Shown one piece after another: positions 1 through 9,241 of a stretch of 64,000 nt of DNA (position 1 is its first letter; each line of letters opens with the position of its first letter). Source of the DNA: Corallococcus macrosporus DSM 14697 (GTDB lineage: Bacteria > Myxococcota > Myxococcia > Myxococcales > Myxococcaceae); the NCBI RefSeq assembly GCF_002305895.1, contig NZ_CP022203.1, positions 7,412,001 through 7,476,000 on the forward strand, written 5' to 3'. A program made the translations under genes and the position numbers. The notes under the pieces were generated by a model, which ran no database searches, was not told the origin of the DNA, and saw only the letters and a list, made by a program, of their open reading frames with translations.

Positions 1-2339
1 GCGTCATGCATGGCGAACACGGGCCGGAAGCGGGCGTCCCACTTGGACGCGAAGTAGAGGCCGCGCTCCTGCACCCAGCCCTCGAAGTCCGCGGCCGTCA
101 GGGCGTTGGGCGCGCGCAGCAGCGGCTCATCGGCGGACAGCGGCGTCATCACCGCCGTCTCGTCCGTCACCCGGTCGCGGTCAATCTCCAGGGGATAGGG
201 ACTGACGAGGGACGTGAGCGGCCCCACGCGGCTGTTGGTGTTGTACTGGACCACCAGCCGGCCGCCGCCCTCCACGTACTGGAGCAGCCGCTCCCGGTGG
301 ACGGCGAGGCGCGGGTTGGCGTTGAAGGCGCGCACGCCCACGAGGATGGCGTCGAAGCGCGCCAGGTCCTCCCGGGCCAGCCGCTCCTCGGGGAGCAGCG
401 TCAGCTCATAGCCCACCGCGGCCAGGCTCTCCGCGACGCGGTCTCCCGGCCCGGGGATGTAGCCGATGCGATTGCCCTTCATCGCCAGGGAGAAGGGCAC
501 CACCGTGGCCGTGGACGGCTGACGCACCGTCAGCGGCGGGATGTGCGGATAGGACACGGAGCGGGCCCGCCAGGACCAGGAGCGGTCGCCCACGTCGACA
601 TCCACCTGGAGCTCGCCCTTCTGGGTGGCCCCCGGCGGCGGCGTCACCTGGAAGGTGACGGTGCGCTCGTCGCCACGCGCCGCGAGCTTGAACTCCACCG
701 CCTTGGGCTCCACGCGCCAGCCGGGCGGCGCCATCAGCCGCACCGTGCCCGGCACCTGGTCCATCCCCGCGGCCAGCACCACCGGCACGGCGCGGGACTC
801 ACCGTTGGGGAACATGAGCACGTCCTGCGCCAGCGTGGCCGTGACGACCGGGACGACCTCGAAGTCACGATAGAGCTCGCCGCGCACCGGGTCCGTCCAG
901 GCGTGAATCACCGGACGCACCACGCGGAAGCGCCGGCCCGCGACCTTGTATTCGAACGTCACCGACAACGCGGGCGCGCCCTCCGGGTGGCCGGTGAGCG
1001 CGCGGTCCTCGCCTTCCAGCGTGTACAGGCCCCCGGTGACCGGCTCGCGCAGCCAGTAGGGCGTGGAGATGGGCGCCGTCACCGGCAACGTCACCGTGCG
1101 CGCCAGCTTCACGGGCACGTTCGCGCCCAGCTTCTGGCCCACGGCCTCGGGCTGCTCGCCCGGCAGCGTCACGCCCACCCACTCCACGTCCGCCGGCGAG
1201 CGGTTCAGCGCCACCACGCTCAGCGCCACCGGCAGGCCCGGGATGCCCGTGGGCGCGGCGGCGCGCACCTCCAGGAACAGGCCCGCGCAGGCGGCGATGA
1301 GCGCCTCCGTCTCCCGCAGCTTGGGCGCCTTCCACGGGTGCGAGTCCGGCAGCGCGGACAGCGCCTCGTGCACGCGGACGAGCGCGGGCAGGGAGCGGTG
1401 CGGCGCGCGCGCGTCGTACCCCTTCTGCGCGGCGGCCACCGCGCGGGACACGGCCTCGGCGCCCTTCCAGCGCTTCCAGGTGAAGTCGAGCCCCTCGAAC
1501 ACGTCGCGCTTGGGCAGCGTCCCCGCCAGCGGCGTGAAGTACTCCAGGCCGGGGCCGCGGTCCGGCGCCACGCCGAAGCCCTGGCTCTTGTGCTGGCTGC
1601 GGCTCTCCGCGGCCACCTCCCCCCACGAACGCCCGAGCAGCGCGTCGTAGCCGCCCGCGTCCAGCTTCAGGTAGCGCGACAGGTCCTCACCGGGCTTGAA
1701 CCACCAGTGGGACGCGTTGTTCAGCAGGCGGTCCGCCTTCCAGGGCTTCACCTCGGAGAGCTGCTCCGGGAAGCGCTTCGGGTCGGCGGCGGCGATGAAG
1801 GCCTCCTCCGCCAGCAGCGCGGAGGCCGTGTGGTGGCCGTGGTTCGGAGGCTTCGTGGTGAAGCGGGTGATGATGATGTCCGGCTGGAAGCGGCGGATGG
1901 CGAGCACCACGTCCGCCAGCACCGCGTCATGCCCCCAGATGCGCAGCGCCTCCTCCGCGCTCTTCGAGTAGCCGAAGTCCCGCGCGCGCGTGAAGAACTG
2001 CTCCGCGCCATCCACGCGCCGCGCGGCCAGCAGCTCATGCGTGCGGATGAGCCCCAGCAGGGCGTCCTGCTCGGTGCCGATGAGGTTCTGCCCGCCATCA
2101 CCGCGCGTCACGGACAGGTAACCCGCGCGCAGGCCGCGCGCCCCCACCAGCCACGCGAGCAGGCGCGTGTTCTCGTCGTCCGGGTGGGCCGCGACATAGA
2201 GCACGCTGCCCGTCACCCCGAGCCGCTTCAGGCCCGCCGCGATTTCACCCGCGTGAAGCTGCCGAGGAGGCTGCGCGATTGCCGTCGACCCGATTCCAAG
2301 GCTCATGGCCAGCGTCATTCCGAGGAGCAGGTTCCGCAT
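1..2339 (-). CDS. PIG-L family deacetylase, secreted, C-terminus cut by window edge
   Basis: The minus-strand reading frame starts at the ATG at 2339-2337 and stays open to base 1, so about 779 residues are visible and the end lies outside. It begins with a signal peptide ending in TAIAQ. A zinc-deacetylase motif follows (AAHPDDENT, about residues 50-58), with a second histidine-rich motif NHGHHTAS further on, as in PIG-L/LmbE enzymes. The remaining 500 or so residues look like beta-rich accessory domains. This is far longer than the 230-270 residues of a plain PIG-L enzyme and resembles the large extracytoplasmic PIG-L proteins of unknown substrate. It diverges from the bacillithiol operon, which carries its own small PIG-L enzyme, so a role in that pathway is not implied. 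The export signal argues for a sugar or glycoconjugate deacetylase outside the cytoplasm. Confidence 0.8.
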   Translation of the reverse strand, partial: MRNLLLGMTLAMSLGIGSTAIAQPPRQLHAGEIAAGLKRLGVTGSVLYVAAHPDDENTRLLAWLVGARGLRAGYLSVTRGDGGQNLIGTEQDALLGLIRTHELLAARRVDGAEQFFTRARDFGYSKSAEEALRIWGHDAVLADVVLAIRRFQPDIIITRFTTKPPNHGHHTASALLAEEAFIAAADPKRFPEQLSEVKPWKADRLLNNASHWWFKPGEDLSRYLKLDAGGYDALLGRSWGEVAAESRSQHKSQGFGVAPDRGPGLEYFTPLAGTLPKRDVFEGLDFTWKRWKGAEAVSRAVAAAQKGYDARAPHRSLPALVRVHEALSALPDSHPWKAPKLRETEALIAACAGLFLEVRAAAPTGIPGLPVALSVVALNRSPADVEWVGVTLPGEQPEAVGQKLGANVPVKLARTVTLPVTAPISTPYWLREPVTGGLYTLEGEDRALTGHPEGAPALSVTFEYKVAGRRFRVVRPVIHAWTDPVRGELYRDFEVVPVVTATLAQDVLMFPNGESRAVPVVLAAGMDQVPGTVRLMAPPGWRVEPKAVEFKLAARGDERTVTFQVTPPPGATQKGELQVDVDVGDRSWSWRARSVSYPHIPPLTVRQPSTATVVPFSLAMKGNRIGYIPGPGDRVAESLAAVGYELTLLPEERLAREDLARFDAILVGVRAFNANPRLAVHRERLLQYVEGGGRLVVQYNTNSRVGPLTSLVSPYPLEIDRDRVTDETAVMTPLSADEPLLRAPNALTAADFEGWVQERGLYFASKWDARFRPVFAMHD

Positions 2340-2481
2340 TCGGGCGGACCCTATAACAAGCCTCTTCCCAGCGCGCGGCTCGCGTTCGCACCGGGATGAC
2401 ACGCGCCGCCACGGCCGCACATGACGTGCGAGCGTGCAGTTCCGGTGGCGCGTCCGCCGCGACCTGTTATCACGACATGCC

Positions 2482-4110
2482 GTGACGTCCTCGTTCTCGA
2501 CCGCGTGGCTTCGCGGAGACGCGCCAGCGCGCTCCTTCCTCTCCGACGACTATCGCCACCGTGAAGGCCGCGCCCGGGCCGTGGCCGCCGCCGCGTCGCG
2601 GACGGTGTCGCCCGCGCTGCTGGACGTCCTCGGCGCGCAGAACGCGCGGCTCGCGCCCAGCCCCGCGCGCGAGCGCAACCTCGCGTTGCTCGCTCAGCCC
2701 GGCACCGTGGCCGTGGTGACGGGACAGCAGATGGGCCTCTTCCTGGGCCCGCTGTACACGCTCTACAAGGCCGCCTCCGCCATCGTCACGGCGCGCGCGC
2801 TTCAGGAAGAAACCGGCCGGCCCTGTGTTCCCGTCTTCTGGCTCCAGACGGAGGACCACGACCTGCCGGAGATCGACCACTGTGTCATCCCGCGCCCGGG
2901 CGGCGGCCCCTGTCGTCTGGCGCTCGAGCTCCCCGACGCGGCGACGTCTCGAGCGCCCATCGCCCACCGCCACCTCGGCCCCAGCGTCCTCCCCGCCCTG
3001 GCCGCCCTCCGCGCCGAGCTGGAAGCGGAGCCCCACGCGGCGCAATTCCTCTCCCTGCTGGAGCGGGCCTACCGCCCCGACGCCACGCTCGCGGGGGCCT
3101 TCACCGAGGTGCTGTCGTCCCTCTTCGCCGAGGAGGGACTGCTCTTCCTCGACCCGAGAGACGCGCGGCTGGCGCCGCTGGCCGCGCCGGTGCATCGCTT
3201 CGCCCTCCAGGAAGCAGGGCCGCTCTCCTCGGCGCTCGCGGCCCGCGCGGAGGCGCTGACCCGCGCGGGCTACACGGTGCAGGTCCACATCCGCCCGGGC
3301 TCGCCGCTCAGCTTCTTCTCTCCGGATGCGCTCGACGGTCCGCGCTACCGGCTGGACCCGGCGCACGAAGGCGCCTGGAGCCTGGTGGGCCACCCGGACA
3401 ACGGCACCCTCTCCCAGGACGCGCTGCATGCCGCGCTGGAGCATGAGCCGCTGCGCTTCACCACGTCCGCGCTGCTGCGCCCCCTCCTCCAGGACACCTG
3501 GCTGCCCACGGCCGCGTATGTCGGCGGGCCCGGTGAGCTGGCCTACTTCGCGCAACTGGCGCCGCTCTACGCCCACGCCGGCCGCCCCATGCCGCTCGCC
3601 ATTCCCCGGGCGCGATTCCGCGTGCTGGATGACCGCACGCGCCGGTGGCTGGGCAAGCTGGAGCTCCGGCCGGATGACGTCGTCGGCGTGCCGCGGGACA
3701 CCCTGCTCACGCAGCTGGCCACGCGTGGCGCGCCAGAGGCCCTGGAGACGCCAGAGGCCCTGGAGGCCCGCCTCTTCGGCGCCTTCTCCGCGGAGCTGGA
3801 GCGCGTGGCCGGGCCGGTGACGGCGCTGGACGCGAACCTCCAGGACGCCGTGCGCCGCACCCAGGGGACGGTGCGGGTCGCGGTTTCCCGGCTGACGGGC
3901 CGCTACCGCCGCGCGCTCGCCCGGCGTGACGCCACGGCCGCCGAGCAGGTGGACCGGCTGCGCACCTTCCTCTTCCCGGAGGACGCGCCCCAGGAGCGTG
4001 TCCTGGGGCTCCCCTACTTCGCCTGCCGCGTCGGCGCGCGCGCCTTCACGCAGCAGGTGCTGGACGCGTGTGTCCCCTTCTCCGGTGACTCGAAGGATTT
4101 GACGCCATGA
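2482..4110 (+). CDS. bshC: BshC, putative cysteine-adding enzyme of bacillithiol synthesis
   Basis: BshC is thought to join cysteine to glucosaminyl-malate as the last step of bacillithiol synthesis in the cytosol. The predicted 542-residue length fits the family (about 540). Visible family features are the early [23 protein letters not shown] segment (nucleotide-binding-like, about residues 77-99), the [12 protein letters not shown] stretch and the [14 protein letters not shown] block. I chose the GTG at 2482 ([10 protein letters not shown]) because family members begin just before this sequence; an upstream in-frame start at 2434 would add 16 atypical residues. The gene overlaps bshB1 by 4 bases (ATGA), which implies translational coupling. 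Confidence 0.88.
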   Translation: MTSSFSTAWLRGDAPARSFLSDDYRHREGRARAVAAAASRTVSPALLDVLGAQNARLAPSPARERNLALLAQPGTVAVVTGQQMGLFLGPLYTLYKAASAIVTARALQEETGRPCVPVFWLQTEDHDLPEIDHCVIPRPGGGPCRLALELPDAATSRAPIAHRHLGPSVLPALAALRAELEAEPHAAQFLSLLERAYRPDATLAGAFTEVLSSLFAEEGLLFLDPRDARLAPLAAPVHRFALQEAGPLSSALAARAEALTRAGYTVQVHIRPGSPLSFFSPDALDGPRYRLDPAHEGAWSLVGHPDNGTLSQDALHAALEHEPLRFTTSALLRPLLQDTWLPTAAYVGGPGELAYFAQLAPLYAHAGRPMPLAIPRARFRVLDDRTRRWLGKLELRPDDVVGVPRDTLLTQLATRGAPEALETPEALEARLFGAFSAELERVAGPVTALDANLQDAVRRTQGTVRVAVSRLTGRYRRALARRDATAAEQVDRLRTFLFPEDAPQERVLGLPYFACRVGARAFTQQVLDACVPFSGDSKDLTP

Positions 4111-4913
4111 GCGCGAACGACACGGCCTACGGCATCGACGTGCTCGCCTTCGGTCCGCACCCGGACGACGTGGAGCTGTTCTGCGGCGGGCTGCTGGCGA
4201 GCCTGGCCGCCCGGGGCTACCGCACCGGCATCGTCGACCTGACGCGCGGGGAGAAGAGCTCGCGCGGCACGCTCCAGTCGCGCGCGGAGGAGACGGAGGC
4301 CGCCAGCCGCGCGCTGGGGCTGGCCCACCGGGAGAACCTGGAGCTGCCCGACGGCTGGCTCAACCCGTGGGCGGGCTTCGACACGCCCGAGCCCGAGCGC
4401 GCCCGCACCGCCGCCGTGGCTCGCGTGGTGGAGGCGCTGCGCCGGCTGCGTCCGGAGCTCGTCGTGGTGCCGTGGGAGCAGGAGCGCCACCCGGACCACG
4501 AGGCCGCCAGCGCCCTGGTGACGCGCGCCCTCTTCTTCGCGGGCGTGCGCAAGTTCGACGCGGAGCCCGCCGCGGCGCCCTTCACGCCCCGCCAGGTCCT
4601 CTACTATCCGCTGCGGCACCTGGCCGAGCCCAGCGTCGTCGTGGACGTCTCCTCCGTCTACGAGCGCAAGCTGGCGGCGGTGCACTGCTACGCCAGTCAG
4701 GTGCTGCCCCGCCCGGACGCGCCGGCCACGCTGGTGGGCTCGCCGCTGTCGCTGTCCTCGTTGGAAGCCAGGGATCGCTTCTACGGGGCCCGGATTGGCG
4801 TCACCCACGGCGAGCCCTACGTCCTCCGCGAGACGCTGGGACTGGCCGACCCGCTCGACCACTTTCGCAGGAATGGCTTCGCCCGGCCCCTGTTCTTCCC
4901 GGCACGCCCATGA
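4107..4913 (+). CDS. bshB1: BshB1, N-acetylglucosaminyl-malate deacetylase
   Basis: Small cytosolic PIG-L zinc deacetylase (268 residues) that removes the acetyl group from GlcNAc-malate to give GlcN-malate, the middle step of bacillithiol synthesis. It has the [10 protein letters not shown] zinc/catalytic motif near the N-terminus, the [10 protein letters not shown] loop seen in BshB1, and a second histidine motif [10 protein letters not shown] that supplies another zinc ligand. ATGA overlaps join it to bshC upstream and to bshA downstream. The three-gene order bshC-bshB1-bshA leaves little doubt about the assignment, as PIG-L enzymes alone are hard to tell apart. Confidence 0.9.
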   Translation: MSANDTAYGIDVLAFGPHPDDVELFCGGLLASLAARGYRTGIVDLTRGEKSSRGTLQSRAEETEAASRALGLAHRENLELPDGWLNPWAGFDTPEPERARTAAVARVVEALRRLRPELVVVPWEQERHPDHEAASALVTRALFFAGVRKFDAEPAAAPFTPRQVLYYPLRHLAEPSVVVDVSSVYERKLAAVHCYASQVLPRPDAPATLVGSPLSLSSLEARDRFYGARIGVTHGEPYVLRETLGLADPLDHFRRNGFARPLFFPARP

Positions 4914-6073
4914 ACGCCCCGCTCAACGTGGCCATCACCTGCTTTCCGACCTTCGGTGGCAGCGGCATGGTCGCCACGGAGATTGGCCTCGCGATGGCCG
5001 ACCGGGGTCACCGCGTCCACTTCATCGCCCGGGATTTGCCGGTGCGCCTGCACGGCGTGAATCGGAAGGTCGTCTTCCATGAGGTGACGGAGAGCGACTA
5101 CCCGGCGCTCCAGCAGTCCAGCACCTATCCCATCGCGCTGGCCTCCAAGATGATTGAGGTGGCCAACTACGAGCGCCTGGACATCCTGCACGTCCACTAC
5201 GCGGTGCCACACGCCACCGCCGCGTGGATGGCGCGCGAGGTGCTGGGCCACAAGGCGCCGCGCGTGGTCACCACGCTGCACGGGACGGACACGACGCTGG
5301 TGGGCATCGACCCCAGCTACCTGCCGATTACGCGCTTCTCCATCATGCGCAGTGACGCGGTGACGGTGCCGTCGGCCTACCTGCGCCGCGCGACGTGGCA
5401 GGGCTTCGACATCCCCGAGAGCGTCCCCATCGACGTCATCACCAACTTCGTGGACACCGCGCGCTACGCCCCGGTGCGGGACCGCGCCTGCCTGCGCGCG
5501 CTCTTCCCGGCCCTGAGAGAGCACGAGCCGGTGCTCATCCACGTCTCCAACTTCCGGCCGGTGAAGCGCATCGCCGACGTGGTCGCCATCTTCACCGAGG
5601 TCCACCGCCACCGCCCCTGCCGGCTGGTGATGGTGGGCGACGGTCCAGAGCGCTCGCCCGCGGAGCGGACGCTGCGGGAGAAGGGCCTGGAGGGCCGCGT
5701 CGCGTTCCTCGGCAAGCAGGACCGCTTCGAGGAGCTGCTCGCCGCCTCCGACGTGTTCCTGCTGCCCAGCGAGCAGGAGAGCTTCGGGCTCGCCGCGCTG
5801 GAGGCGTTGAGCTGCGGCATCCCCGTGGTGGCCAGCGACCTGGGCGGAATCCCCGAGCTCGTCACGCACGGAGAGACGGGCTTCCTGGCGCCGCTGGGAG
5901 ACGTCCCGGCCATGGCCCGGCACGTGCTCACCCTGGTCGAGGACGCGGAGCGCTGGTGGGGCTTCTCACATCGCGCGCGGGCGCGGGTCCTGGAGCGCTT
6001 CCAGAAGGAACCCGCCGTCGACCGCTACGAGGCGCTCTACCGCCGGCTCCTGACGGGGCCCCTCCGTCGCTGA
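4910..6073 (+). CDS. bshA: BshA, N-acetylglucosaminyl-L-malate synthase
   Basis: GT4-family glycosyltransferase (387 residues) that transfers GlcNAc from UDP-GlcNAc to L-malate, the first step of bacillithiol synthesis. The N-terminal domain has CFPTFGGSGMVATEIGLAMADRGH (nucleotide-sugar synthase type), and the C-terminal GT-B half has the E-x7-E motif ESFGLAALE followed by GIPVVASDLGGIPELV. The ATG at 4910 overlaps the bshB1 stop (ATGA); the open frame runs further upstream only as an antiframe of bshB1. Length and motif order are typical, with no sign of decay. The operon runs last enzyme first (C, B, A). Confidence 0.92.
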   Translation: MNAPLNVAITCFPTFGGSGMVATEIGLAMADRGHRVHFIARDLPVRLHGVNRKVVFHEVTESDYPALQQSSTYPIALASKMIEVANYERLDILHVHYAVPHATAAWMAREVLGHKAPRVVTTLHGTDTTLVGIDPSYLPITRFSIMRSDAVTVPSAYLRRATWQGFDIPESVPIDVITNFVDTARYAPVRDRACLRALFPALREHEPVLIHVSNFRPVKRIADVVAIFTEVHRHRPCRLVMVGDGPERSPAERTLREKGLEGRVAFLGKQDRFEELLAASDVFLLPSEQESFGLAALEALSCGIPVVASDLGGIPELVTHGETGFLAPLGDVPAMARHVLTLVEDAERWWGFSHRARARVLERFQKEPAVDRYEALYRRLLTGPLRR

Positions 6074-6095
6074 GGAGCCCCGGGAGCGCGGCGGG

Positions 6096-6944
6096 CTACT
6101 TCTTGTTCTTCCACTCCGCCAGCGCCTTGGAGACCCGGTCACGGTATGGGAAGTTCTTGTCCTTCTGCCCCAGGTCCCACGAGGCCTGCGCGGCCTTGCG
6201 GGCCTCCGAATACTTGCCCATGCGCGACAGGACGTCCGCGCGAATCCAATGGGTGTACCAGGTGGGGTTGGCGGCCACGGCCGCGTCGGCGTGCTTCAGC
6301 GCGGCGGCGTAGTCCTTGCTGGTCTCCGCCATGTAGGAGGCCGCGCTCGCGTGCATGCTGGCCGTGCTCTTCTCCGCCTGCTCGAGGTTGGCCTTGGCGA
6401 AGGCCGCCGTGTCCACCTGGATGGGCACGGAGACGCGCAGCTTCTCCCACTCCAGGTCCAGCCGCGTGCCGGTGTCCGTGGTGTCGGTGAAGAGGTACGT
6501 CAGGCGCTCGCGCGCCGGAATCGCCGTGGTGGTGGCGCTCACGGAGGCCACGTCCTTCGCCGCGTCATAGGGCGCGCCGCCCCGCCACAGGCCCAGGTCC
6601 GTGTTCAGCATCACCTTCCAGCCCTTCTGCGAGGGCAGGCTGACGATGGCGTACGAGCCCGCCGGGACGGCCTTGCCGCCGAAGGTGACGGGGTGGCTGA
6701 AGGTAATCTTCGTCGCCGCGTTGGCGCCGCTGCGCCACGCCTTGTCGTGGGGGACCAGGCTGCCCCAGATCTTCCGGCCCTTCACGGCGGGGCTGGAATA
6801 TTCGACGGAAATCTCGGAGACACCCACCTCCTGCGTCACCTTCGCCGCGGGGCTGGGCGCCGGCAGCTTGAGCTGCGCCAGCGCGGGCATCGCCGTCAGG
6901 GTCATGAGCGCCGAGGCCATACAGCCGAGAAGCTGGTTCTTCAT
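6096..6944 (-). CDS. DUF2911 domain protein with C-terminal TPR-like region, exported
   Basis: A 282-residue exported protein of unknown function. The signal peptide (MKNQLLGCMASALMTLTA, then cleavage after PALAQ) places it in the periplasm or outside. Residues about 35-160 match the DUF2911 pattern: a YSSPAVKGRKIWG motif, then a PHDKAWRSGAN motif and the PAGSYAIVSLPSQKGWKVMLN block. The last 90 residues are helical and alanine-rich with a TPR look. The open frame extends to 7175, but the ATG at 6944 starts the obvious signal peptide. It is convergent with bshA, with only 22 bases between the stops. Confidence 0.82.
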   Translation of the reverse strand: MKNQLLGCMASALMTLTAMPALAQLKLPAPSPAAKVTQEVGVSEISVEYSSPAVKGRKIWGSLVPHDKAWRSGANAATKITFSHPVTFGGKAVPAGSYAIVSLPSQKGWKVMLNTDLGLWRGGAPYDAAKDVASVSATTTAIPARERLTYLFTDTTDTGTRLDLEWEKLRVSVPIQVDTAAFAKANLEQAEKSTASMHASAASYMAETSKDYAAALKHADAAVAANPTWYTHWIRADVLSRMGKYSEARKAAQASWDLGQKDKNFPYRDRVSKALAEWKNKK

Positions 6945-7173
6945 CGTCCTCACTTCGTCCTTTCCCGACCCGGCAGGGTCGTAGAGCCGGCGGAGTGTAT
7001 AGACGAGGTCTCGCTCCACCTCACGTTCCACCTTGGCCTGCACCGCGTCATGCGGCGGCCGGCCAGGGAGGGGCTCGGGCGCCCTGTACACACGAACGGC
7101 GGTGGACATTCCGTGACATTGCGTGGTTCCCCCGCGCGCCCACACTGGCCATGCTGCGCGCCCAAGGAGTCCC

Positions 7174-8469
7174 ATGAAGCTGACGCGGCTCGAGGTCCAC
7201 CACTACCGGAGCGTCGTCCCTGGCACCTCGCTGGTGTTCAGCCCGTCGTACAACCTGGTGCTGGGGGAGAACGGCACCGGCAGGACGACGCTGCTGGAGC
7301 TCATCGCCACGGTGCTCGGCTCCGACTTCTCCGGGCTCATCCACGAGCCGTTCGCGTTGGAGTACGACCTGGCGTTCCCGGGGATGAAGCTGCACGTCTT
7401 CGTCCGGAACGAGGAGAGCGCCCCGGCGCCGGACGCGGAGGCGCCGCCGCGCAAGGGCGCGGGGCTGATGCCGCTGCGCACGCCCGCGCCCGCCGACTCC
7501 GGGCTGCATCCGCGCATCGAGGTGGACGTGCAGTTCCACTCGCCGTCGGCGCGGCTGGTGATGCGCGCGGACGCGGCGGGCATGGACTGCAAGATTGACG
7601 GCGAGGCGGTGTGGTCACGGAGCATGCACTGGTCGCTGTTGGACCGCTCGGTGTGGACGCTGCTGTTCATGGCGGCGCAGTACATCGACGCGGGGATGAA
7701 GGAGCGGCTGAAGGAGCTGCTGCGCCGGACGTTCCTGCTGGCGCCGCAGCGCTTCGATGAGGCGCTGGGGATGTTCGACCGCATCGGCGCCATCCGCTAC
7801 GCCATGGAGGTGCGGGACGGGGAAGTATTCCCGCTGGGGTTGATGGCGCTGCCCACGTGGATGCCGGGCTGGCTGCGGGAGCGGATGGAGCAGCCATCTG
7901 TCACCGACGTGCTGGAGCTGACGCACGACGCGCGCGAGGGCAGCTTCCTGGCGAAGTTCGTGGCGCTGGCGGGCTTTGACGCGGGGCGGTTCCGGGTGGA
8001 GGTGGTGGAGAAGCGCACCTTCGAGAATGGCGGGCGCGTGGGCTTTGGGGGCTTCGGCTTCGAGTTCACGCGGCGCGATGGCCGGGTGCTGACGCATGAG
8101 GCGCTGGGCTTCGGGCAGAAGCGGCTGCTGTCCCTGCTCTACTACCTGGATGTGAACGAGGACTTCGCCATCGCGGACGAGCTGGCGAATGGGCTGCACC
8201 CGCGCTGGGTGGAGGCGTCTATGCGGGAGCTGGGCGCGAGGCAGGTGTTCCTCACCAGCCAGAATCCGCTCCTCTTCGAGCACACGCTGTTTCCGTCCGC
8301 CGAGGTGCTGCGGGCGTCGCTGCTGTTGTGTGGCAATACGCGGGACGACGGGCAGGAGCGGATCGCTTGGCGGAATCCCACACACGAGGCCGCGGGCAGC
8401 CTCTTCGACGCGCATGGACTGGGCGCGCACCCGCTGGCGGAGCTGATGCGCCGGCAGGGGCTGTGGTGA
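7174..8469 (+). CDS. AAA/OLD-like ATP-binding protein with Arg in place of the Walker A Lys
   Basis: A 431-residue protein of the AAA_21/OLD-like class. The beginning, MKLTRLEVHHYRSV, is typical of ABC/RecF-type ATPases. The P-loop reads GENGTGRTTLLE (residues 31-42), so the usual GK[ST] lysine is Arg37. A signature-like LGFGQKRLLSLL, a Walker-B-like AIADELANGLHP and a switch-like FLTSQNPLLFEHT follow in the expected order. The start at 7174 has an AAGGAG ribosome site 5 bases upstream. There is no nuclease domain and no partner gene next to it, so a defence role cannot be claimed. It may bind or hydrolyse ATP poorly, or use arginine. The function is unknown. Confidence 0.75.
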   Translation: MKLTRLEVHHYRSVVPGTSLVFSPSYNLVLGENGTGRTTLLELIATVLGSDFSGLIHEPFALEYDLAFPGMKLHVFVRNEESAPAPDAEAPPRKGAGLMPLRTPAPADSGLHPRIEVDVQFHSPSARLVMRADAAGMDCKIDGEAVWSRSMHWSLLDRSVWTLLFMAAQYIDAGMKERLKELLRRTFLLAPQRFDEALGMFDRIGAIRYAMEVRDGEVFPLGLMALPTWMPGWLRERMEQPSVTDVLELTHDAREGSFLAKFVALAGFDAGRFRVEVVEKRTFENGGRVGFGGFGFEFTRRDGRVLTHEALGFGQKRLLSLLYYLDVNEDFAIADELANGLHPRWVEASMRELGARQVFLTSQNPLLFEHTLFPSAEVLRASLLLCGNTRDDGQERIAWRNPTHEAAGSLFDAHGLGAHPLAELMRRQGLW

Positions 8470-8578
8470 TCCTGGGGCATCAGCGAGCACCCGTTGCGCC
8501 ATGGGCCCTGGAAGGCGCCTCAAATGCCCCTGCATCCGTCGAGGCGGCCCGAAGCATTGGCATGACGAGGGGACACGC

Positions 8579-9151
8579 TCACCCCTTGCGAATGAGCAGC
8601 TCGGCGATGGCTCGCGCAGAGGCGTCCGGGTCCTCGGCGTATTCGGAGGGCACCATGCCGTTGAGCCAGAGCGAGGCGAAGCCGTGCACGAGCGACCACG
8701 CTGCCAGCGCGGCCAGACGGACGTCCTTGCCAGGCCTGCCTCCAGCCTGCATGGACAGTCCCTGGTGAAGCGCGGCTTCCGCGCGAGCCTGCGCGGCGGC
8801 GAGCGCTGAATCGTCCCGGTTGTACAAGTCCGGCCGGTGCATGACCTCGAAGTGCGCGCGATGCTTGATGGCGAAGCGCACGTAGGCCACCCCCAGCTCG
8901 ACGAAGTCACCGGAACGCTCCCGCTCGGCGGCCAGCTCGTCCGCGAGCAGGGTGTAGCCCTCCTCGGCGAGCGCGGTGAGCAACCCTGCCTTGTCCGCGA
9001 AATGATGGGTCAGCGCGGCGTGTGAGACCCCCGCCCGCCGCGCCAGCTCGCGCAGGCTGAGGCCCGTCGGCCCGCCCTCCTGAATGGCCGCGATGGTCGC
9101 ATCGAGCAAGGCTCGGCGCAGGGAACCGTGATGGTAGGAGCGACGTGTCAC
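8579..9151 (-). CDS. TetR/AcrR-family transcriptional regulator
   Basis: A 190-residue repressor with an N-terminal TetR helix-turn-helix (residues about 8-55, with GLSLRELARRAGVSHAALTHHFADKAGLL) and a C-terminal ligand domain (WLNGMVPSEYAEDPDASARAIAELL). It diverges from the DoxX-like gene at 9242. The shared 90-base gap holds a perfect palindrome at 9200-9220 and a related half-site at 9168-9176, so it most likely represses both itself and the DoxX-like gene. The inducer is unknown. Confidence 0.9.
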   Translation of the reverse strand: MTRRSYHHGSLRRALLDATIAAIQEGGPTGLSLRELARRAGVSHAALTHHFADKAGLLTALAEEGYTLLADELAAERERSGDFVELGVAYVRFAIKHRAHFEVMHRPDLYNRDDSALAAAQARAEAALHQGLSMQAGGRPGKDVRLAALAAWSLVHGFASLWLNGMVPSEYAEDPDASARAIAELLIRKG

Positions 9152-9167
9152 CGGGCCAGCCTAGCGC

Positions 9168-9186
9168 ATCTTTCCATTGACAAGTT
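9168..9186. promoter_or_regulatory. Degenerate second TetR half-site
   Basis: ATCTTTCCA at 9168-9176 repeats the left arm of the full palindrome at 9200-9220. The right side, TGACAAGTT at 9178-9186, is only partly symmetric. The two centres (9177 and 9210) are 33 bases apart, close to three helical turns, which would put two bound dimers on the same face of the DNA. Confidence 0.45.
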
Positions 9187-9199
9187 CCTCTTCGCGGCG

Positions 9200-9220
9200 A
9201 ATCTTTCCACTGGAAAGATT
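9200..9220. promoter_or_regulatory. Perfect 21-base palindrome, likely TetR operator
   Basis: AATCTTTCCA (9200-9209), a central C (9210) and TGGAAAGATT (9211-9220) form a perfect inverted repeat between the divergent TetR and DoxX-like genes, 22 bases before the DoxX-like start. Size and position are typical of a TetR operator. Confidence 0.75.
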
Positions 9221-9241
9221 GACCACGGAAAGGGACTTCCC

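Noticed and set aside
6-2399. A 797-residue plus-strand frame at the left edge
   Set aside because: The minus strand of the same region encodes a PIG-L deacetylase with signal peptide and zinc motifs.
7174-9151. Phage-defence island around the AAA/OLD-like ATPase
   Set aside because: No nuclease, UvrD-like helicase or other defence partner lies beside it; the neighbours are a DUF2911 gene and a TetR/DoxX pair.
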